Below, piece by piece: positions 1 through 12,878 of a stretch of 64,000 bases of DNA. Below the pieces are notes generated by a model that ran no database searches, was not told the origin of the DNA, and was given only the letters and a program-made list of their open reading frames with translations. A program made the translations under genes and the position numbers. Origin of the DNA: Margaritifera margaritifera (Eukaryota; Mollusca; Bivalvia; Unionida; Margaritiferidae); contig JAQPZY010001500.1 in assembly GCA_029931535.1 (NCBI GenBank), positions 1 through 64,000 of the forward strand. The letters are read 5' to 3'. How positions within the stretch are numbered: the first letter of the stretch is position 1; every line of letters begins with the position of its first letter.

Positions 1-1362
1 CCGTTCAATTCCCGTTTGGGTCTCAAGTGCCCCCCTATAGTTTTGGGTCTCAATACCCCCCCCCCCCCATTACTACTGTGGTGGTTCACAAGATACTCGA
101 TGAATTTAGGAAGACAGCAACAACAATACATGGAAGTCGCAACCATTTCAATGGAATTCCGATCAGCTTTCATTCTGACAGACCTTTCAGGTGGAACGTT
201 CTTCCATATTTACCTGTCCCAGACCACTACTAGAAGCATCCACCATCAACGTACTGATTACAGGTACTGATTACATCTGACCCGAAAAAGACTGATTTTT
301 AAAAAAGCAACACCGCAAACAATTCTGTATTACTTTACTACTAGGAATTCACTCTTTTTAACGCAGAACTCTTTGAATTTGTACTCTCAGAGACAAGAGT
401 AAACAGTTACATCGTAACAGAAATAAAAAATAAAATAATAATTAAAAAAAGCAATCATGACACTTGCGTACACTAAATTTTATTTTCCGTATTTTGTATG
501 AAAATTTAGCAATAACCCAAATATTCTGTTAATTTAAATGAAACATAGAAGTTTATTTGAAAGAAGCTTTCAAAATTTAACATACAGAGCAATTCTTAAG
601 TTTCACAAATTATCCGTCCAAACAAAAAACGAGACCGAAATGCCCTTGATGTCATACAATCATCCATTTGAAATGCACGATGGTCTCATTGTTTACCAAT
701 GTATAATCAACACAAAATATGATTATGAGCATTATGATTACGTTCTTCCTTTTATTGAAAATAAAAAAATGCACTGATTATTACAGTATTTTCGAAAAAA
801 TACTCTTTGAAATATGGGCTCATTTTTGCGCTTTTATCATAATTGTTTTTATTTAAAAATCACAAGTGTTTTCGATATCTGAAGTTCTCTCCCTACGTCC
901 CCCCCCCTCCGACTGTAAACTAAAACATACAATATTAAATCTGACAGCATTGTTCTATATGAAATTTGACTGACACAATGGATAGCTCTGAAAAATCCCG
1001 AATAATGTAAGAAAGCAAAATACTCCATCTCTCAAAACACAGATGATAGACAGAAAGAGGAACAAATGCGATAGTACATAATCATTTAGTGGTAAATTTA
1101 ATAAACTCCGCAAAAACTGGAAATTATTCAACTCGTTTGATAAATTCAATAGTAAATCATCACCCATTTTGAGATCCTCCATGTAACTGAATCATACCCA
1201 ATGGATAATGCTGTACGCGTAATTACACAGCATCACACAGCTGGCAACAGGAGTTATACCATATTTACATTAAAATACAATACAATAACAAAATGGTACA
1301 AACAATTAAGTGACAGGTTAAAGTTTAAATTTAGGTTTTCGTTATATACCAGTGCATGATAG
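1..1362. other. AT-rich stretch, no gene recognised
   Basis: A run of 13 C lies near 56-68 and a shorter C run near 899-908. A 79-codon open frame on the plus strand (538-777) starts with ATG but shows no domain, repeat or splice context that I recognise. No tRNA, LTR end or terminal repeat was seen here. Confidence 0.4.
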
Positions 1363-2175
1363 TGTTACGACTCTATGGTCTAAGAAAAATGTAACAGAAA
1401 GAAAGTGAAACTAACAAATCAAGTAAAAATCAACAAGCAATTTATTTCTAGACAATTAAAGTCAAAATTCAAAAGACACTTACAGTAACGTGAATTAAAA
1501 TCCAAAGAATCTAATAATCCTAAGTGTCCTAATCACAAGTCCTAAATATAGAATGTTCCGAATGAATGACTGTATCCTTGAATGTGTTGATGTGCCAATA
1601 GTCTTTAATATCATGATGTGTCAGTAGTCTTTAATGTGCTGATGTGCCAAATGAACTACTCCAGAATATCTTTGAATGAGTTCACATAAATCCCAAAAAT
1701 CATCAATTCAAAATCCAAAATCCAAAAGTCTATGAGCACTTATAATCCAATGAATATTTTAAATAATTCCTCTCTCTGAATTTGGAATGATTTTTCACAA
1801 CTGTAATGGCTCTTGAAAAATTCATGGTACGATCGAAACTGAAAAACTGTCCACTAAACATGGTATATATAAAGATAGGTCACATGACAGAATGTTCTAG
1901 AATATTATATGATGTAAGTGACTTTTGACACATAACTCTAAGGAAATTCTGGTTTTATCTGTGAAACAAATCAACCTTGACCTCAAATGGAATACACAAC
2001 TTGTTTACCAAAACCGTCCTTGAACTCAAATATTAAGTACACAACCTAATTCAAGGACAATAGCTAAACATGTCAACAATATTCTTAACATTAAGGTTTA
2101 AGCAAATATTAAAGTCAAGAAACATTTATAATTTCCTAAAATATTTAAAATATTATATAAACATCATATATAACA
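1363..2175 (-). repeat. LTR-like repeat, family of the 11850-12668 solo LTR
   Basis: Read on the minus strand this block starts TGTTATAT and ends CGTAACA. Its reverse complement aligns along much of its length with 11850-12668, including the shared tail with CTTTCTTTCTGTTACATTTT and the 'ttgagttcaagg' segment. A TATA-like string (tttatatata) lies about 310 bp from its 5' end, as expected for an LTR promoter. No flanking duplication is visible (atag on one side, cccg on the other), so it may be a truncated or rearranged copy. No internal coding region adjoins it. Confidence 0.55.
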
Positions 2176-2639
2176 CCCGAAATGTACCAATGCAACCTTT
2201 TGATTGGTGAAACTATTTTAGAGTAAGATTTGGAGTTGGGTAAATTGTTATGATGCAGGAGAGTGAAAAGAACAAAAATAAACTCCAACAAAGAAGGCTG
2301 CTAACTCCCAGATGACGGCATCCCTACCCCCCTATGCCCTCAAGCCCTCTCAGATAGTGTCCTCAACTAGGCCTATTTAAGTACCAATATTTAGTGGTTC
2401 TTGTCCAAGAATGAAATACTTAAATCTGAAAATCATAGCTTACATTTGCGGTCTCAAGATTTTAGCTTTAAAAACCATTCATGCCCTAAGATTAAATCAT
2501 ATTCTCTATATCCCACATTTTTTCCTAGGTGTAACTCTGAAGGCAATTAATACTGTTTACTAATCAACACGTTTATTTTCAGTTACTTTTTTGGAAATGT
2601 GCTGCTTTGGTATAAATTTTCCTGGAGACCGCCTAGTTG
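2176..2639. other. Unassigned spacer
   Basis: AT-rich spacer between the LTR-like repeat and a GC-richer retroelement fragment. No open frame of note, terminal repeat or RNA gene was seen. Confidence 0.3.
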
Positions 2640-3900
2640 TTTAACCTGATGGCATTCCTGACGGTGGCAGTTGTCCCCATCTTAAACTACTCTTCCAAAC
2701 GGAACTTGTTCCAAGAAGAAAGATCCACGATGATTTGAAACTTTTCCCCTCTCACAGAAATGGAGACAATCTAGGAACGAATTCCCGGATTTACTGTGTT
2801 CTTCACCTCTATTGCACTTTCATTAGAAGGGAGTAAACCTCTTCCTTCAAAGATACCAGCGGAGGCTGGTGGAACATAATGGAGTCCTTAAAAGTGGTGC
2901 AGGGTTCAGGAAGCGAATCTGGTAACCATCCTTTATTGTAGAAAGGACCCACACAAAGTCTGAGAGTTCCGTCCAAGTATCTGAAAGAGGCTTAATTTGG
3001 CACTTACTGGGACATTGGGAAGAGGGGATGATGTGACTCCCAAGGGAAAGGGGAGGGATCCATAGACTTTCTCCTTTGACCCCTCCTGTCACTTCATTGT
3101 GAGAATGACGGGCAGAAAGAGATTTTAAACTGGGATTGATTTTGAAATTGTTTCCCGGTTTAAACCGCTTTGGAGAGGGAACCGTGGTCCTTCCAGAATG
3201 AGTGTATTTCTTCATCAGTTTAGCAGAAAGCAGAAAAGACATCGAGACACGCACAGTATCTGCAAGGCCGCTAGAGATAAAGATTGTTCCAAAAGAGATC
3301 ACCATTCGAGACTATAGTAATTAGTGTCTGCGCCTTCACCTTCAGTTCCAACGCCTCAAGATCCCTGCCAAAATCTCCACCTGGGAGGCACCCGAATTCA
3401 AAGTTGGGGGCTTAAAGGGCCAAGTGGGAGAATGGACTTTGTGGCTACTGACTGCGACCAGGGGCCGAAACACAGAAGAAGGGATAGACCATCTTTACTG
3501 CTATCTGTCCCCTTCTTGGCCTTTAGACAATTTGAGAGTCATATCCTCAAGTTGGGCTGTGATCCAGATAGCCTCTCCAAACAGGCAAGGAACCTAGCCT
3601 CCGAAGAATCCGAAGGCTTGGGACAGATCTGTGGGAAGTAGGCGGTAAATCCCATTATCAAAAATCCGCATCACTTCCTCCTCTGTCACCCGACCTGGTG
3701 GGTGGGACAAAGAAGATCTTCCTCCTGTGTTAAGGGGACTTCCTAATTGAGGGTGTGGGGAAGATCTAAGGCATGCTCGGTCTACTGATCAATGGAGCCA
3801 CGGCAAAGCCATCCATGGTGGCAGAGTCTGGAAAGAAGACATGGCTGACTCACCACTGGGTGGTGGGAGTCCTCATGTTCTGTAGGGTTTGAACACGAGC
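2640..3900 (-). mobile_element. DIRS-like retroelement fragment (start of reverse transcriptase)
   Basis: On the minus strand a 152-codon frame (3305-2847) contains a basic Ser/Lys/Arg-rich part followed by a segment with 'FVWVLSTIKDGYQIRF' close to its end. In DIRS-type elements a WVL..I..GY.I.F segment lies at the start of the reverse transcriptase after the gag-like region. The frame continues with stops towards 2640. The block is clearly GC-richer than its surroundings. No tyrosine recombinase or split direct repeats are visible nearby, so this is a truncated relic. The plus-strand frame 3324-3641 is taken as antisense noise. Family assignment rests on motif resemblance. Confidence 0.45.
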
Positions 3901-3919
3901 ATCGAAAAGGGAGGCGTAT

Positions 3920-4026
3920 TGTTACGACCGTTTTTCGGGATTCTTCAAGTCAAAACACATTCTGGGTTCGCCTGATACTGGTTTGAGATGAAAAGAGGGT
4001 AGAAATATGCAAGCTGATATTTCTGT
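3920..4026 (-). repeat. 3' LTR of the Ty3/gypsy element
   Basis: About 107 bp closely matching 12762-12878 in the same orientation. On the plus strand it begins TGTTACGACCG and ends ATATTTCTGT. The GC-rich DIRS-like fragment abuts its outer side. No clear target duplication is visible, and the true LTR may be longer. Confidence 0.5.
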
Positions 4027-4058
4027 TTTGAGGTACTTTTTGGACCAGATTTTTCCAA

Positions 4059-6340
4059 CTAGTTCCTCTCATTTTCTATTCTTTTGCTTAGGTGTTCTAC
4101 CAAAATTGAGCTCAAGCAAATGAAAAGGACAAAATCTGTTGCCATTAGGGCTACCTGGAGTAATGGAAGCATACACAGGATCATACTATAGAGTAAGTTC
4201 TTCGTACACATCTCATTTATGGTACTTTGCTCAGTCACATCAGTACCAAAGGGTAATTTATCCTTCCCCATTACACTATTGACATTGTGAACTATCTTAT
4301 TTCTTTCTACACTACAAGATATAATAGGAATACTTTCAACATTGCTGATTTCCTTGTTTTTGTTGTCTTTTTTGTACTGTTTCATTGCAAAGTTCTTCAA
4401 CCCTATCACAATATTTACAGAGACAATCATGACTTGGTCTTCTTGACAATGCATCAGCATTCTTATTAATCTTTCTTGTCTATACTCAGTTTGAAAGTCA
4501 TCAGCTGACAGAAATGTCAACCATCTGACCAATTGTCCTTCCACTAATTTAAAGTACAAAAGTCATCTCAAACTACCATGGTCAGTTCTCATTGTGAACC
4601 TACGACCATACAAATAATTCTGAAAATGTTTAATGGAATTTACAATGACCAGTAACTCTTTGTGAGTTACACAGCATCGTCTCTCAGTTTTGAGAAGCAT
4701 TTGCAAAAGGAACAGATGACCTTCTCCCAGTCATCCTGAACTTGGATCGGACAAAGACCTATCCAATATTCGAAGCATTGCAATCAAGAATAATAGGGTC
4801 ATTTTCCGTTGGAAATGCAAGTATTGGCACTTTTGTTAAAGCTTGCTTCAAAGTATCAAATGACCCTTGATATTCATGAGTCCATTTCTTTTCTGCCTAT
4901 TGAGGGAGAGGTTTAACTATGTCAACAAAACTGTGGACATATGATCTGTAATATGAACAAAGGGAAATAAAGCTTTTTACTTGTTTGGCATTACTTGGCA
5001 CAGGCCATTCATTAATGGTTTTTATCTTTTCAGGCAGTGTCCCTACACCTGATTCAGTTATTAAATAACCTAATTAAGAAACTTGCTTCTGAAAAAAAAG
5101 AGTACACTTCTTTGGATTGAGCTTCAAATTGGCTTGTTGCAACCGCTGAAAAATAATGTTAAGATTTTCAAGTTTACCCTCAAAGGTCTTGGAGTAACAA
5201 TCAGATCAGCTAGATAGAATATCAAAATTTTCCATAATAGACCAGAAAATAGAACCTATGTCAATCTGGTGAAAGTGGCAGGTGCATTGCAAAGACCAAA
5301 CACCATTCTTTTCCACAACCACTGTTCATCACCAGGTATAGAAAAAAGCAGTTTTTGTCTGTCGTCTTCCTTAATTTTACATTACCAATAACCTGATTTC
5401 ATATCGAGGCAAAACCACCATTCTGAGCCAGTCTAAAATCACAATAAAACCTAACAGATCCATATAGTTTATTTACCATTACAGCAGTAAGAATTCCAAG
5501 GACTTTGGGGGCATTTTTCAATTATGTCAGCTTCTGCCATTTTCTTAACTTCTTCTGCAATGTTTCTTTTTTGCTATGGGAATTCTGTAGGGATAAAGTT
5601 AAATGTTTAGCATCATTTGTTTTTAACTGTATGTTGTGTTAGTGTGGTGTTACCCATGTCATTAGAATTTCTGCAGAAAACATCCTGATTTTTAAGCAGA
5701 CATTTTCTTAATTTATTTATTTGTTCATCAGATATGTCAGTTAGGTGAATGGGCGTTATCTAGTTGATTTTAGCATCTGGTTCTGAGACCTTGTTTATTT
5801 CAGAGGTAGTACATTCATTTATCTGTACGGGTTGATATTCAGCTACTACCTTATCTTTAAATATTTTGCATCGTTCAGTTCCAAACTTTGCTATTCTAAT
5901 GGATAGTCTGTTTCTACTATAGCCAACCAGCAACCCCATCTTGTCAACAAATTTCAATTGCAGGTTCCATCACTCCATAGGAGCCTTCTCCCACACTTCT
6001 TAATGGTTTACTGTATGCTATAATCTCTGAGTGTGGTGGAACCGAACCTCAACAGTTTTAGTAGTTGCTACCTGGCAACAGGCAGGTCCTAGTATATTAT
6101 TAAAAAAACAGGTAACTTTTTCTCCATTTACGTTTAAACATCCCTTGCTTATGATTAGATTACATTTGTTTGCCACCATGAAGTCCATGCCTAAGATCCC
6201 TTCGTGCCACCATGAAGTCCATCCCCAGTATCCCTTCTTGTTGAATTTCTGCAATAACATCTCGTGCTTAAATGTTTTATTCCCCAAGTTTTATGTCCAC
6301 ATTTGCTTTACCATAAAATGGTACAGTCTCTCCAGTTACT
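4059..6340 (-). pseudogene. pol: Ty3/gypsy pol remnant: protease, reverse transcriptase, RNase H
   Basis: Reading leftward, a protease segment with 'ILGMDFMVANKCNL' lies near 6200-6140, the usual end of a retroviral-type aspartic protease domain. Reverse transcriptase follows (about 5550-4900) with a segment near 5190-5095 encoding 'LQQANLKLNPKKCTLF', a hallmark of gypsy RT. RNase H continues to about 4430, with 'EGQLVRWLTFLS' and an 'EYR.ERLIR' stretch near 4550-4470. Frameshifts and stops are scattered through the region. No HHCC or DDE integrase motif was found before the 3' LTR, so integrase appears deleted. Not functional. Confidence 0.7.
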
Positions 6341-6849
6341 ATTAGTAATCTGCTATTTACCGGGTTGACTTTTGGTGGATTTGACCATTGTTCTACTACA
6401 CTTTTCCTAAAAATAGACACACTTGCCCCCGTGTCATTTCATTGTTGTTTATTCTTGTCAATACAAAGTATCCTTCATCCTTTCCCAGGCTGTTGAGTTT
6501 TATTATTGGGGACCTACTTGCCCGATTCCAGTTTTCCCAGTTTTGCCTTTGACCTTGACTCTGTTTTCTCTCCAACCACACTGAAATCTTCTTGAATTTG
6601 CATAATTTGACCTATAATTTGGATTCTGCCTGGAGTTAACTCCCTATTTATGTTTGAAATCATTGTGCTAATTGTTAAAATCACCAGATCTTTCCTTTGA
6701 CTGATTTATGTAATTTCTCTCTTTGTTCTTATTTCTTGGACCTTGGAAATGTTGTAATTTATTTCTTTGTTGGGTCAATTTCACTTGTTGAATAAATTCA
6801 TTTACTGCTGCAGGGAGCTTTTCTGAGTTTTGTTTGAGTTGATCACACC

Positions 6850-9800
6850 CAGGGCTGATCAAATCCCATAGCCCGTCATCCCGGACTATACATTTTTGAA
6901 GTCGGACAAGTAAAATATTCCAATGCGCTAGTCTAGGACAAGTGCTTTTTTCCTATTTTAAAGCAAGTCGGACAAGTGCTAATTTTCATACTTTAATCAC
7001 TTCATCTACCTTTATCTGGCCATTCATGCCCTCTGGGCATACCGAATGCTTGAATCTACCTCCATTTATTCATTCACATTCTGTGATACTACAGTAGGCG
7101 GTGATTGATATTTGTCCCATGTGCGCGAGTTCTATTACTGCTTAACTGCATATTGGGCTAAGCGACCAAATTATCAGCCAATCAAAACACTTCAAACAAA
7201 ACAACTTCGGTATGATTAATTAGCAGTGCTTTAAGGACTCACGGTACTAATTATATGGAAGATAAAATAGAGTATATATCAATTTGTATGGCCAGGATTG
7301 GTTGACAATGAGAGTAAAATTTTAGTATAAAGAGGTTATCCTAGTTGGGAGATGAATTAGTACAGGGAGTCCTATAGAGAACAACAGCCTTACAGTGGTT
7401 TCACATATGCACATACAATTACTCTAGATGCAAAATTCCGGTTCTAATTGTGGACAGCAAGCAAAATAAATACCTTTTGTCTACCTCAGAATGATTTTCA
7501 GTGGGATATTAAACACACTTTCAGATATGGCAACTGTTGATATGAATGGGGGTGGGTGAGGGAGTATGTAGAGTGTGTACATTTGACTGTGCTGGGTGGA
7601 GAGTTTTACACATTGGTTAATATCTATGCAACTAAATATATAAAGTTTAGACAATTTACCACTTAAATAGTAATTATGGTAATAAATATGATCTTTCCTA
7701 GTTGTGCTTTGAAACATTATGCTTCAGATACTATCACTTCGATGTCTACCACCATGCTTAATGCTGACAACCTCTCATGATTTTGTGTCCCACCATTTTC
7801 ATGTAGTGAATGTTTTGGAACTTCATATTTTGTATTTTAATTGGCTTATACCTACCTTACTTTAGTTTTAAATTATATGGGTTCTGAAGGATTTGTAAGA
7901 AATTTGTCATTTCAATCTCCTTTCCAAAATAATACATGCACATATAGATGGTGACCTTGACCTTTTACTCATTTATTACATAATATGACATGGGTGATAA
8001 TATATTTCAATCTTAAATTGAAGAGAGATAAATGGTGATAGCAAACAAGGTAATTCTTGATTACACAGATTTTAATATTTTTTCTGATTTTCTAAATTGA
8101 AGCTCAAATACTTAAATGTTGCCTGAAATGCACCATTGCTATAATCTAATATTCACTAATGTAATCTTTGACAAGCAGAACTATGCGCACTGTTTACTTA
8201 TTTATTCTACTACTGTCCATAGGTCTGTCAAGTAAATAAAGGATGGATATAGGACACACAATACTAATTATATGGAAGAATGCGAACCAGTCTAGAATTG
8301 CCAGGATTGGTTGATAATGAGAGCAAAATTTTAGTATAAAAAAATCCTTTAACTGAAAAAAATAGAGACAACGTTTTATTGATGGAATTTTAGTCCTTTT
8401 ATAGACTTCAGTTTTGAATACTCGTTGCTGAAATTAGCACCCGATTCTTTGGTGAGGAATTGAAAACACGTTTCAAACACATGTAAATCAAGAAAATGAT
8501 GCAGGACATATGGCTTTCTCCACACACAAGCTTTCATCAAAGATGGGTCTGTACTGATGAATATAGGTTTGATCATGAGCATTCAGAAATTTAAAGTTAT
8601 TAAATTCTTAATATCATGGTGTAATCATAAGTTTACTATAATAGGAGCTGAATTAGTACCGCGAGTCCTTAAATGACCTAGTTATATTGTCTTTACTCAA
8701 CACAGACACTCGTGAGTTGATCAGCCTTTGATTTAAATCCTCCAAGTCAATGTAATGAAATTAATGAAAGGCAGTTTATCAACATAAGTGTCTGTTTTCT
8801 TTATGAGTCAATTAAACGACAGTAATGAGCCTTTAATTTTTTTAATTGCTTATATTGAGGATTGATTAAAAAGTGCGGTATTGCATTTGAAGCGAAACAA
8901 TTATGCTAAAGGAACAGTATCTGTTTCCATTTAAACAACAAAATGTATGTCACGATCACTATAGCAGAAGTAGTTTTCAAATGAGGTGATCTTTTCTATT
9001 TGGATAAACTGAGTTTATTAAATTATTTTTACAAGGAAGGTCATAAGGAAGATCCAGAGAAAGAAAATTCACATGAAAGTGGAAGGATAAAACATAAGGC
9101 TGCCACTGAGTCCGAGGTAACTATTCCTCCAAAGAGACAAAAGCCAGACTCTGACAGCAAAAAATGTAAACTGTGATACAACTTAGAGACAAAGAAATGT
9201 TCAGCCACATTGGGTTGATAATTATCAATGGCTTGAATTCATCGACTCTGAAGGAAAGATGTTTTGCAGTTACTGCAAACAATATCCCAACAGGCACAGG
9301 TTGAACATTCAACCAGTGTATTGTTCAGCCAGTGTATTTGTCAATGGAACTGACAAATTAAGGATTTAATCAAGCAAGTTTCATGACAATTCTGGACCTC
9401 ATACAGCCTGTGCAGCACAGTATATGCATGACACTAGCCAGCAAGTTCGAGTTGCTAATACTCCATTAGGAAAGGCCATTTTAAAATTAAAAGAGAATGA
9501 AATGAAAACAAAATACAATAAGAGCTCTCTTTAACACAGCTTACACCCTAGCTCAATATAGAAAACCATTTTATGACATGGAAATGCTGTGTGTCTTAAA
9601 CTTGGTGCTAATTTTAAGAACAGACTTGAGGCAAGAGACTTTGTTCTGTCAATTGATGAAGTCTTGAGAGAAAAAGTCAGGGAGGGTCTGAATTCCACTA
9701 AATTCCTTCCATTCTTGCTAATGGAAGTACTGATGCTACCAAATCAGAGCAAGAAATAGAGTATATAAGATACCTTGATAATAACAAAAACTAACAAATT

Positions 9801-9993
9801 AAGCCCATTGAAAAAATAAATATGTTGTACATTTTATCTTTTGTTTCTAATATGGATGAAAATACATACATCTCATTGAATCTAGGCAAGAGATTGAAAT
9901 TTTGGGACAAGTGAGATTGTGGGTGGGATAAGTACATGTTCTGAAACCACTTGTCCTGGGCAAGTGGTTGAACAAATTTTTTTATTAGTCCTG
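6850..9993 (+). mobile_element. Decayed hAT transposon with ZNF862-like zinc finger remnant
   Basis: The left end starts CAGGGCTGATCAAAT and the right end, reverse complemented, starts CAGGACTAAT, fitting imperfect hAT-type termini. Inside, plus-strand frames near 9210-9420 encode 'MFCSYCKQYPN' followed by 'FVNGTDKLRI' and 'KFHDNSGPH', resembling the TTF/BED-type zinc finger of ZNF862-like hAT proteins. Before it, about 9030-9170, is a Lys/Ser-rich stretch. Frames after it contain many stops, and no hAT dimerisation domain is visible. The expected 8-bp duplication is not recognisable (atcacacc against acaagcaa). The element lies inside the gypsy gag gene, so it is younger. Confidence 0.5.
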
Positions 9994-10522
9994 ACAAGCA
10001 AAGTTTTGTGTTAGGTCTTCAGATCCTTTAGCTACATTCTCTAGAACAAAACCTACTGCTCCGTTTCTCTATCTATCAGCTACTCTGTGTGCTTCGAGTT
10101 TTACAGACATTGTTTCAACCTCTGACATAGTCTTTGGCCTTTGTTGCCCTAAGTCTCAGTTTTATGTCAGAATCATTGATGGCTTCAATGAACTGATCTA
10201 TTGCTAAGATTTCCACCACATCGCTACTTGCAGAACGATATGCTAATCTGGTAAGTTTTCTGACATTCTGAGCTAGTTCATGAATTATCTCCCCTTTCAA
10301 TCTGAACCTAGACTTTAGCATTGAGCAAAAAGATCTCTGCTCTGTGTATAGACCCAAAACTGTTCATGAGTGCTCGAACTGGAGTACCACAGTCGGTTCT
10401 CTGTTCATACTCAAGTTCACTAAGCAGTGAACTACCTACACCAGACAAACTGCTAGCTAGGTAAAGTACTTTACATAATTACATCAGTCCTTGATTTCTG
10501 ACACTATACTAAATTCGGCAAG

Positions 10523-11388
10523 TGTTACGATTAGGGGTAAATGTAACAAAAGAAACGACTCAAACAAGCTTTCAAGATTAAAAACACAAATATTTAATTT
10601 CCTAAAATAGTAAAATATTTCAACAAACAATCAAAGTAAAAGAATTAAAAATAACTTACAGTATAGAATATCCTTAAAAGTCCTAAATTGTTCTAAAGTT
10701 CACTGATCCGGAAGTTAATCCAAATTATTCCGAATGGAGAATATTCCGAATGAAAATACCACTGTGCTGATGTACTAACAAGAATCAGTTATATCCAAAT
10801 ATTATTAATTCCAAATAATCCTTGTGAATATGGAATATCACACAAGTTCTAGAAATGTTTATGATAATTACAACGGAGCTGAATAATTCTTAAAGTTGAA
10901 GTAGCAGTACTAAATCCAAAATGTACTGTATACCTCTGAAGCAGAATACCACACAAAATGAACCAATCTCGTTTATCACCTCTCAGGCTGAACGTACTAT
11001 CAAGAAGAATAACGAACGCTCCAATTACATCTTATTTATAGTTTTCTTAATCTGCGTCTTACAAACAAACAAAACCCATTACTTATTCTGTCTCAAATCA
11101 ACATCTTACTATTGCGATCTTATTCTAACTTCTGGTCAACAAAATGAATCATTCTTGGACTGCGAAAACCAGGTCAGGTCAAGTTCAAAACTCACGCGCT
11201 GATCACGTGACAGGACTAATGCTTCAACTGACAATATTGATTTTTCCCAGGAGAAATGTACTGGGTCACATTGAAATTACCGTATATGTGCACTCTGCAA
11301 AACGACACCTATTAGACTATAATACAGAGGTCATAAACTAATAAAACTGTACCATTATTTAAAAGAAATGATACATAATTCCGTAACA
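10523..11388 (-). repeat. Solo LTR inserted in gypsy gag
   Basis: An 866-bp block bounded by TGTTAC...TAACA and flanked on both sides by CAAG (10519-10522 and 11389-11392). It is the reverse-orientation partner of 24776-25641, also 866 bp, with high similarity through both ends. No internal region adjoins it, so it is a solo LTR left by recombination between two LTRs. The gag frame on each side is continuous once the LTR and one CAAG are left out. Which element family it belongs to is unknown. Confidence 0.75.
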
Positions 11389-11849
11389 CAAGATATTTAT
11401 CACTGTCTACATTTCCATCAAATAACTCTGGTTTTATTTTAGTGGTCATGTTTGTTCTACCATTCTGTTGGGGTTTATGCAAGGTTTGTTCATTATGGTT
11501 TGAAACTTTGCTTTGAGATTCTTTTGCACTTAGGATTTCTTTTTGAGTTTTCATTAATAAATTGGTTACTTTAAACTTTTTCAATCCTGTTCTGCAACAA
11601 ATTGTGCCCTCATTGTCTCACTCAGAGACAAAATTGTATCTTTCACATCATGTGCAAAATGATTCAGATCAAACTTTTCCTCCAAATCGAACAAGGGAGT
11701 ACCCATTTCCGAGTTTTCATTGTCCTTTCTCTTCTCATCTAGATTATCAATTTCACTGGAGGAAAATGCACGTCCTAAAACACTCTCCAGCGAATTACTT
11801 CTGCTATTTCTATCTATTTCGCTTCCACCACCAATATCAAGTTAACAAG

Positions 11850-12668
11850 TGTTACGGAATTATGTATTAGCTTTTAAATTATAATATAGTTTTCATTTGG
11901 TCTATGACTGTACTTTAAAATTGTGTCAAATAGGAAGTCGCACTTAAGTATAGTTAACGTTGTCAACAACGTATTTACTGACATTTGAGTTCAAGGTCAG
12001 AGCTGTTTACCATTCTTTGAGAATTTTTCTACAATAGACACATTTAGTATTGCATTCTGGGTCATAATATAACATGTTTCCTGTTGTGAAATATGCCATT
12101 TGCAAAGAGTATATAAGACCTGAATATACGCATTATATTCGTTCCAATTTTAAATCCTGTTTTAAAAACATGTTTTTTATGATCAGTTTTGGAATCATCA
12201 GATGTTTGGAATCATAGTTGTGCTGTAAACTTGTAATGCTGTATAAATAACTCGACTAGAATCATTTATTGGAACATCCAATGGAGTTACATAAAGTGCT
12301 CATCAACCTTTGGATTTATATTTATGACTTTCGGATACTTGTGGACATTCACAAAGATGATCAGGATTACATTATTGTTGGTACATCAGGACATTCCAGA
12401 TTATCCATTCATTCGGAACATTCGTTCATTAAGAACATTCATTAACTCAGAACATTCATTCATTCGGAACATTTTACATTTTCTATATTTAGGACTTGTG
12501 AATAGGACATTTAAGCTTATTGGATTATTTGGAATTTAGTTCACAAATTGCAAGTGTCTTTTGATTTTCACTTTTATTACACAGAAATAAATTGTTTGTT
12601 GATTTTACATACCTTGTTGGTTTTACTTTCTTTCTGTTACATTTTTCTTAGACCATAGGGTTGTAACA
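11850..12668 (+). repeat. Solo LTR inserted in gypsy leader/gag
   Basis: An 819-bp block starting TGTTACGG and ending GTTGTAACA, flanked by CAAG on both sides (11846-11849 and 12669-12672). It resembles 1363-2175 in opposite orientation and is a diverged relative of the 10523-11388 LTR, sharing the head TGTTACGGAATTATGTAT. A TATA-like 'gtatataag' lies near 12109. Four-base duplications suggest an integrase making 4-bp staggered cuts. Confidence 0.7.
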
Positions 12669-12761
12669 CAAGTAATTATTCAAAACTTAGCTAATACAGT
12701 TTAATTCTTTACATTTCCTAAAGTTTCTTTTATTTTTCAGGATCCAACTTCTGACACCCTT

Positions 12762-12878
12762 TGTTATGACCGCTTGTCAGGGTTCTTCAAGTCATAACAC
12801 ATTCTGAGTTTGCCTGGTACTGGCTTGAGGTGAAAAGAGGGTAGAAATATGCTGTTGTTGTGGTGCTAATATTTCTGT
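12762..12878 (-). repeat. 5' LTR of the Ty3/gypsy element
   Basis: About 117 bp, starting TGTTATGACCG on the plus strand and ending ATATTTCTGT, similar to 3920-4026. The sequence just inside (12720-12761) holds the putative primer-binding site. The outer flank 'ataataaag' continues into an AT-rich spacer. Confidence 0.5.

Larger units (their letters stand above)
6668..11845 (-). pseudogene. gag: Ty3/gypsy gag remnant in three pieces
   Basis: Three minus-strand pieces read as one gag gene: 11845-11393 (N-terminal, ending near 'IKPELFDGNVDSDKYL'), 10518-9994 (centre, with 'ELAQNVRKLTRLAYRSASSD' and 'VVEILAIDQFIEAI'), and 6849-6668 (C-terminal, Lys/Asn/Gln-rich). They are separated by a solo LTR (10523-11388) and a hAT element (6850-9993). 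At the solo LTR, dropping the insert and one CAAG copy gives a continuous gag frame. The 'ELAQ...LTRLAY..A..DV.E.L.ID.FI' pattern is typical of Ty3/gypsy gag proteins of invertebrates. At least one frameshift (near 10340) and further stops are present. Confidence 0.65.
3920..12878 (-). mobile_element. Ty3/gypsy LTR retrotransposon, minus strand, broken by three nested insertions
   Basis: Two related short LTR-like blocks bound the element: 12762-12878 (5' LTR on the minus strand) and 3920-4026 (3' LTR). They share TGTTAYGACCG, 'cttcaagtca', 'gaaaagagggtagaaatatg' and 'atatttctgt'. Next to the 5' LTR, reading inward, comes GTGTCAGAAGTTGGATCC (about 12737-12756), which looks like a primer-binding site and leader. 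Gag, protease and reverse transcriptase/RNase H remnants follow in order; no integrase is recognisable between RNase H and the 3' LTR. A hAT element and two solo LTRs lie inside. Without these the element is only about 4.1 kb, so it has also suffered internal deletion. Confidence 0.7.

Noticed and set aside
3324..3641. 105-codon plus-strand open frame
   Set aside because: Antisense to a DIRS-like fragment in a GC-richer block; no domain recognised.
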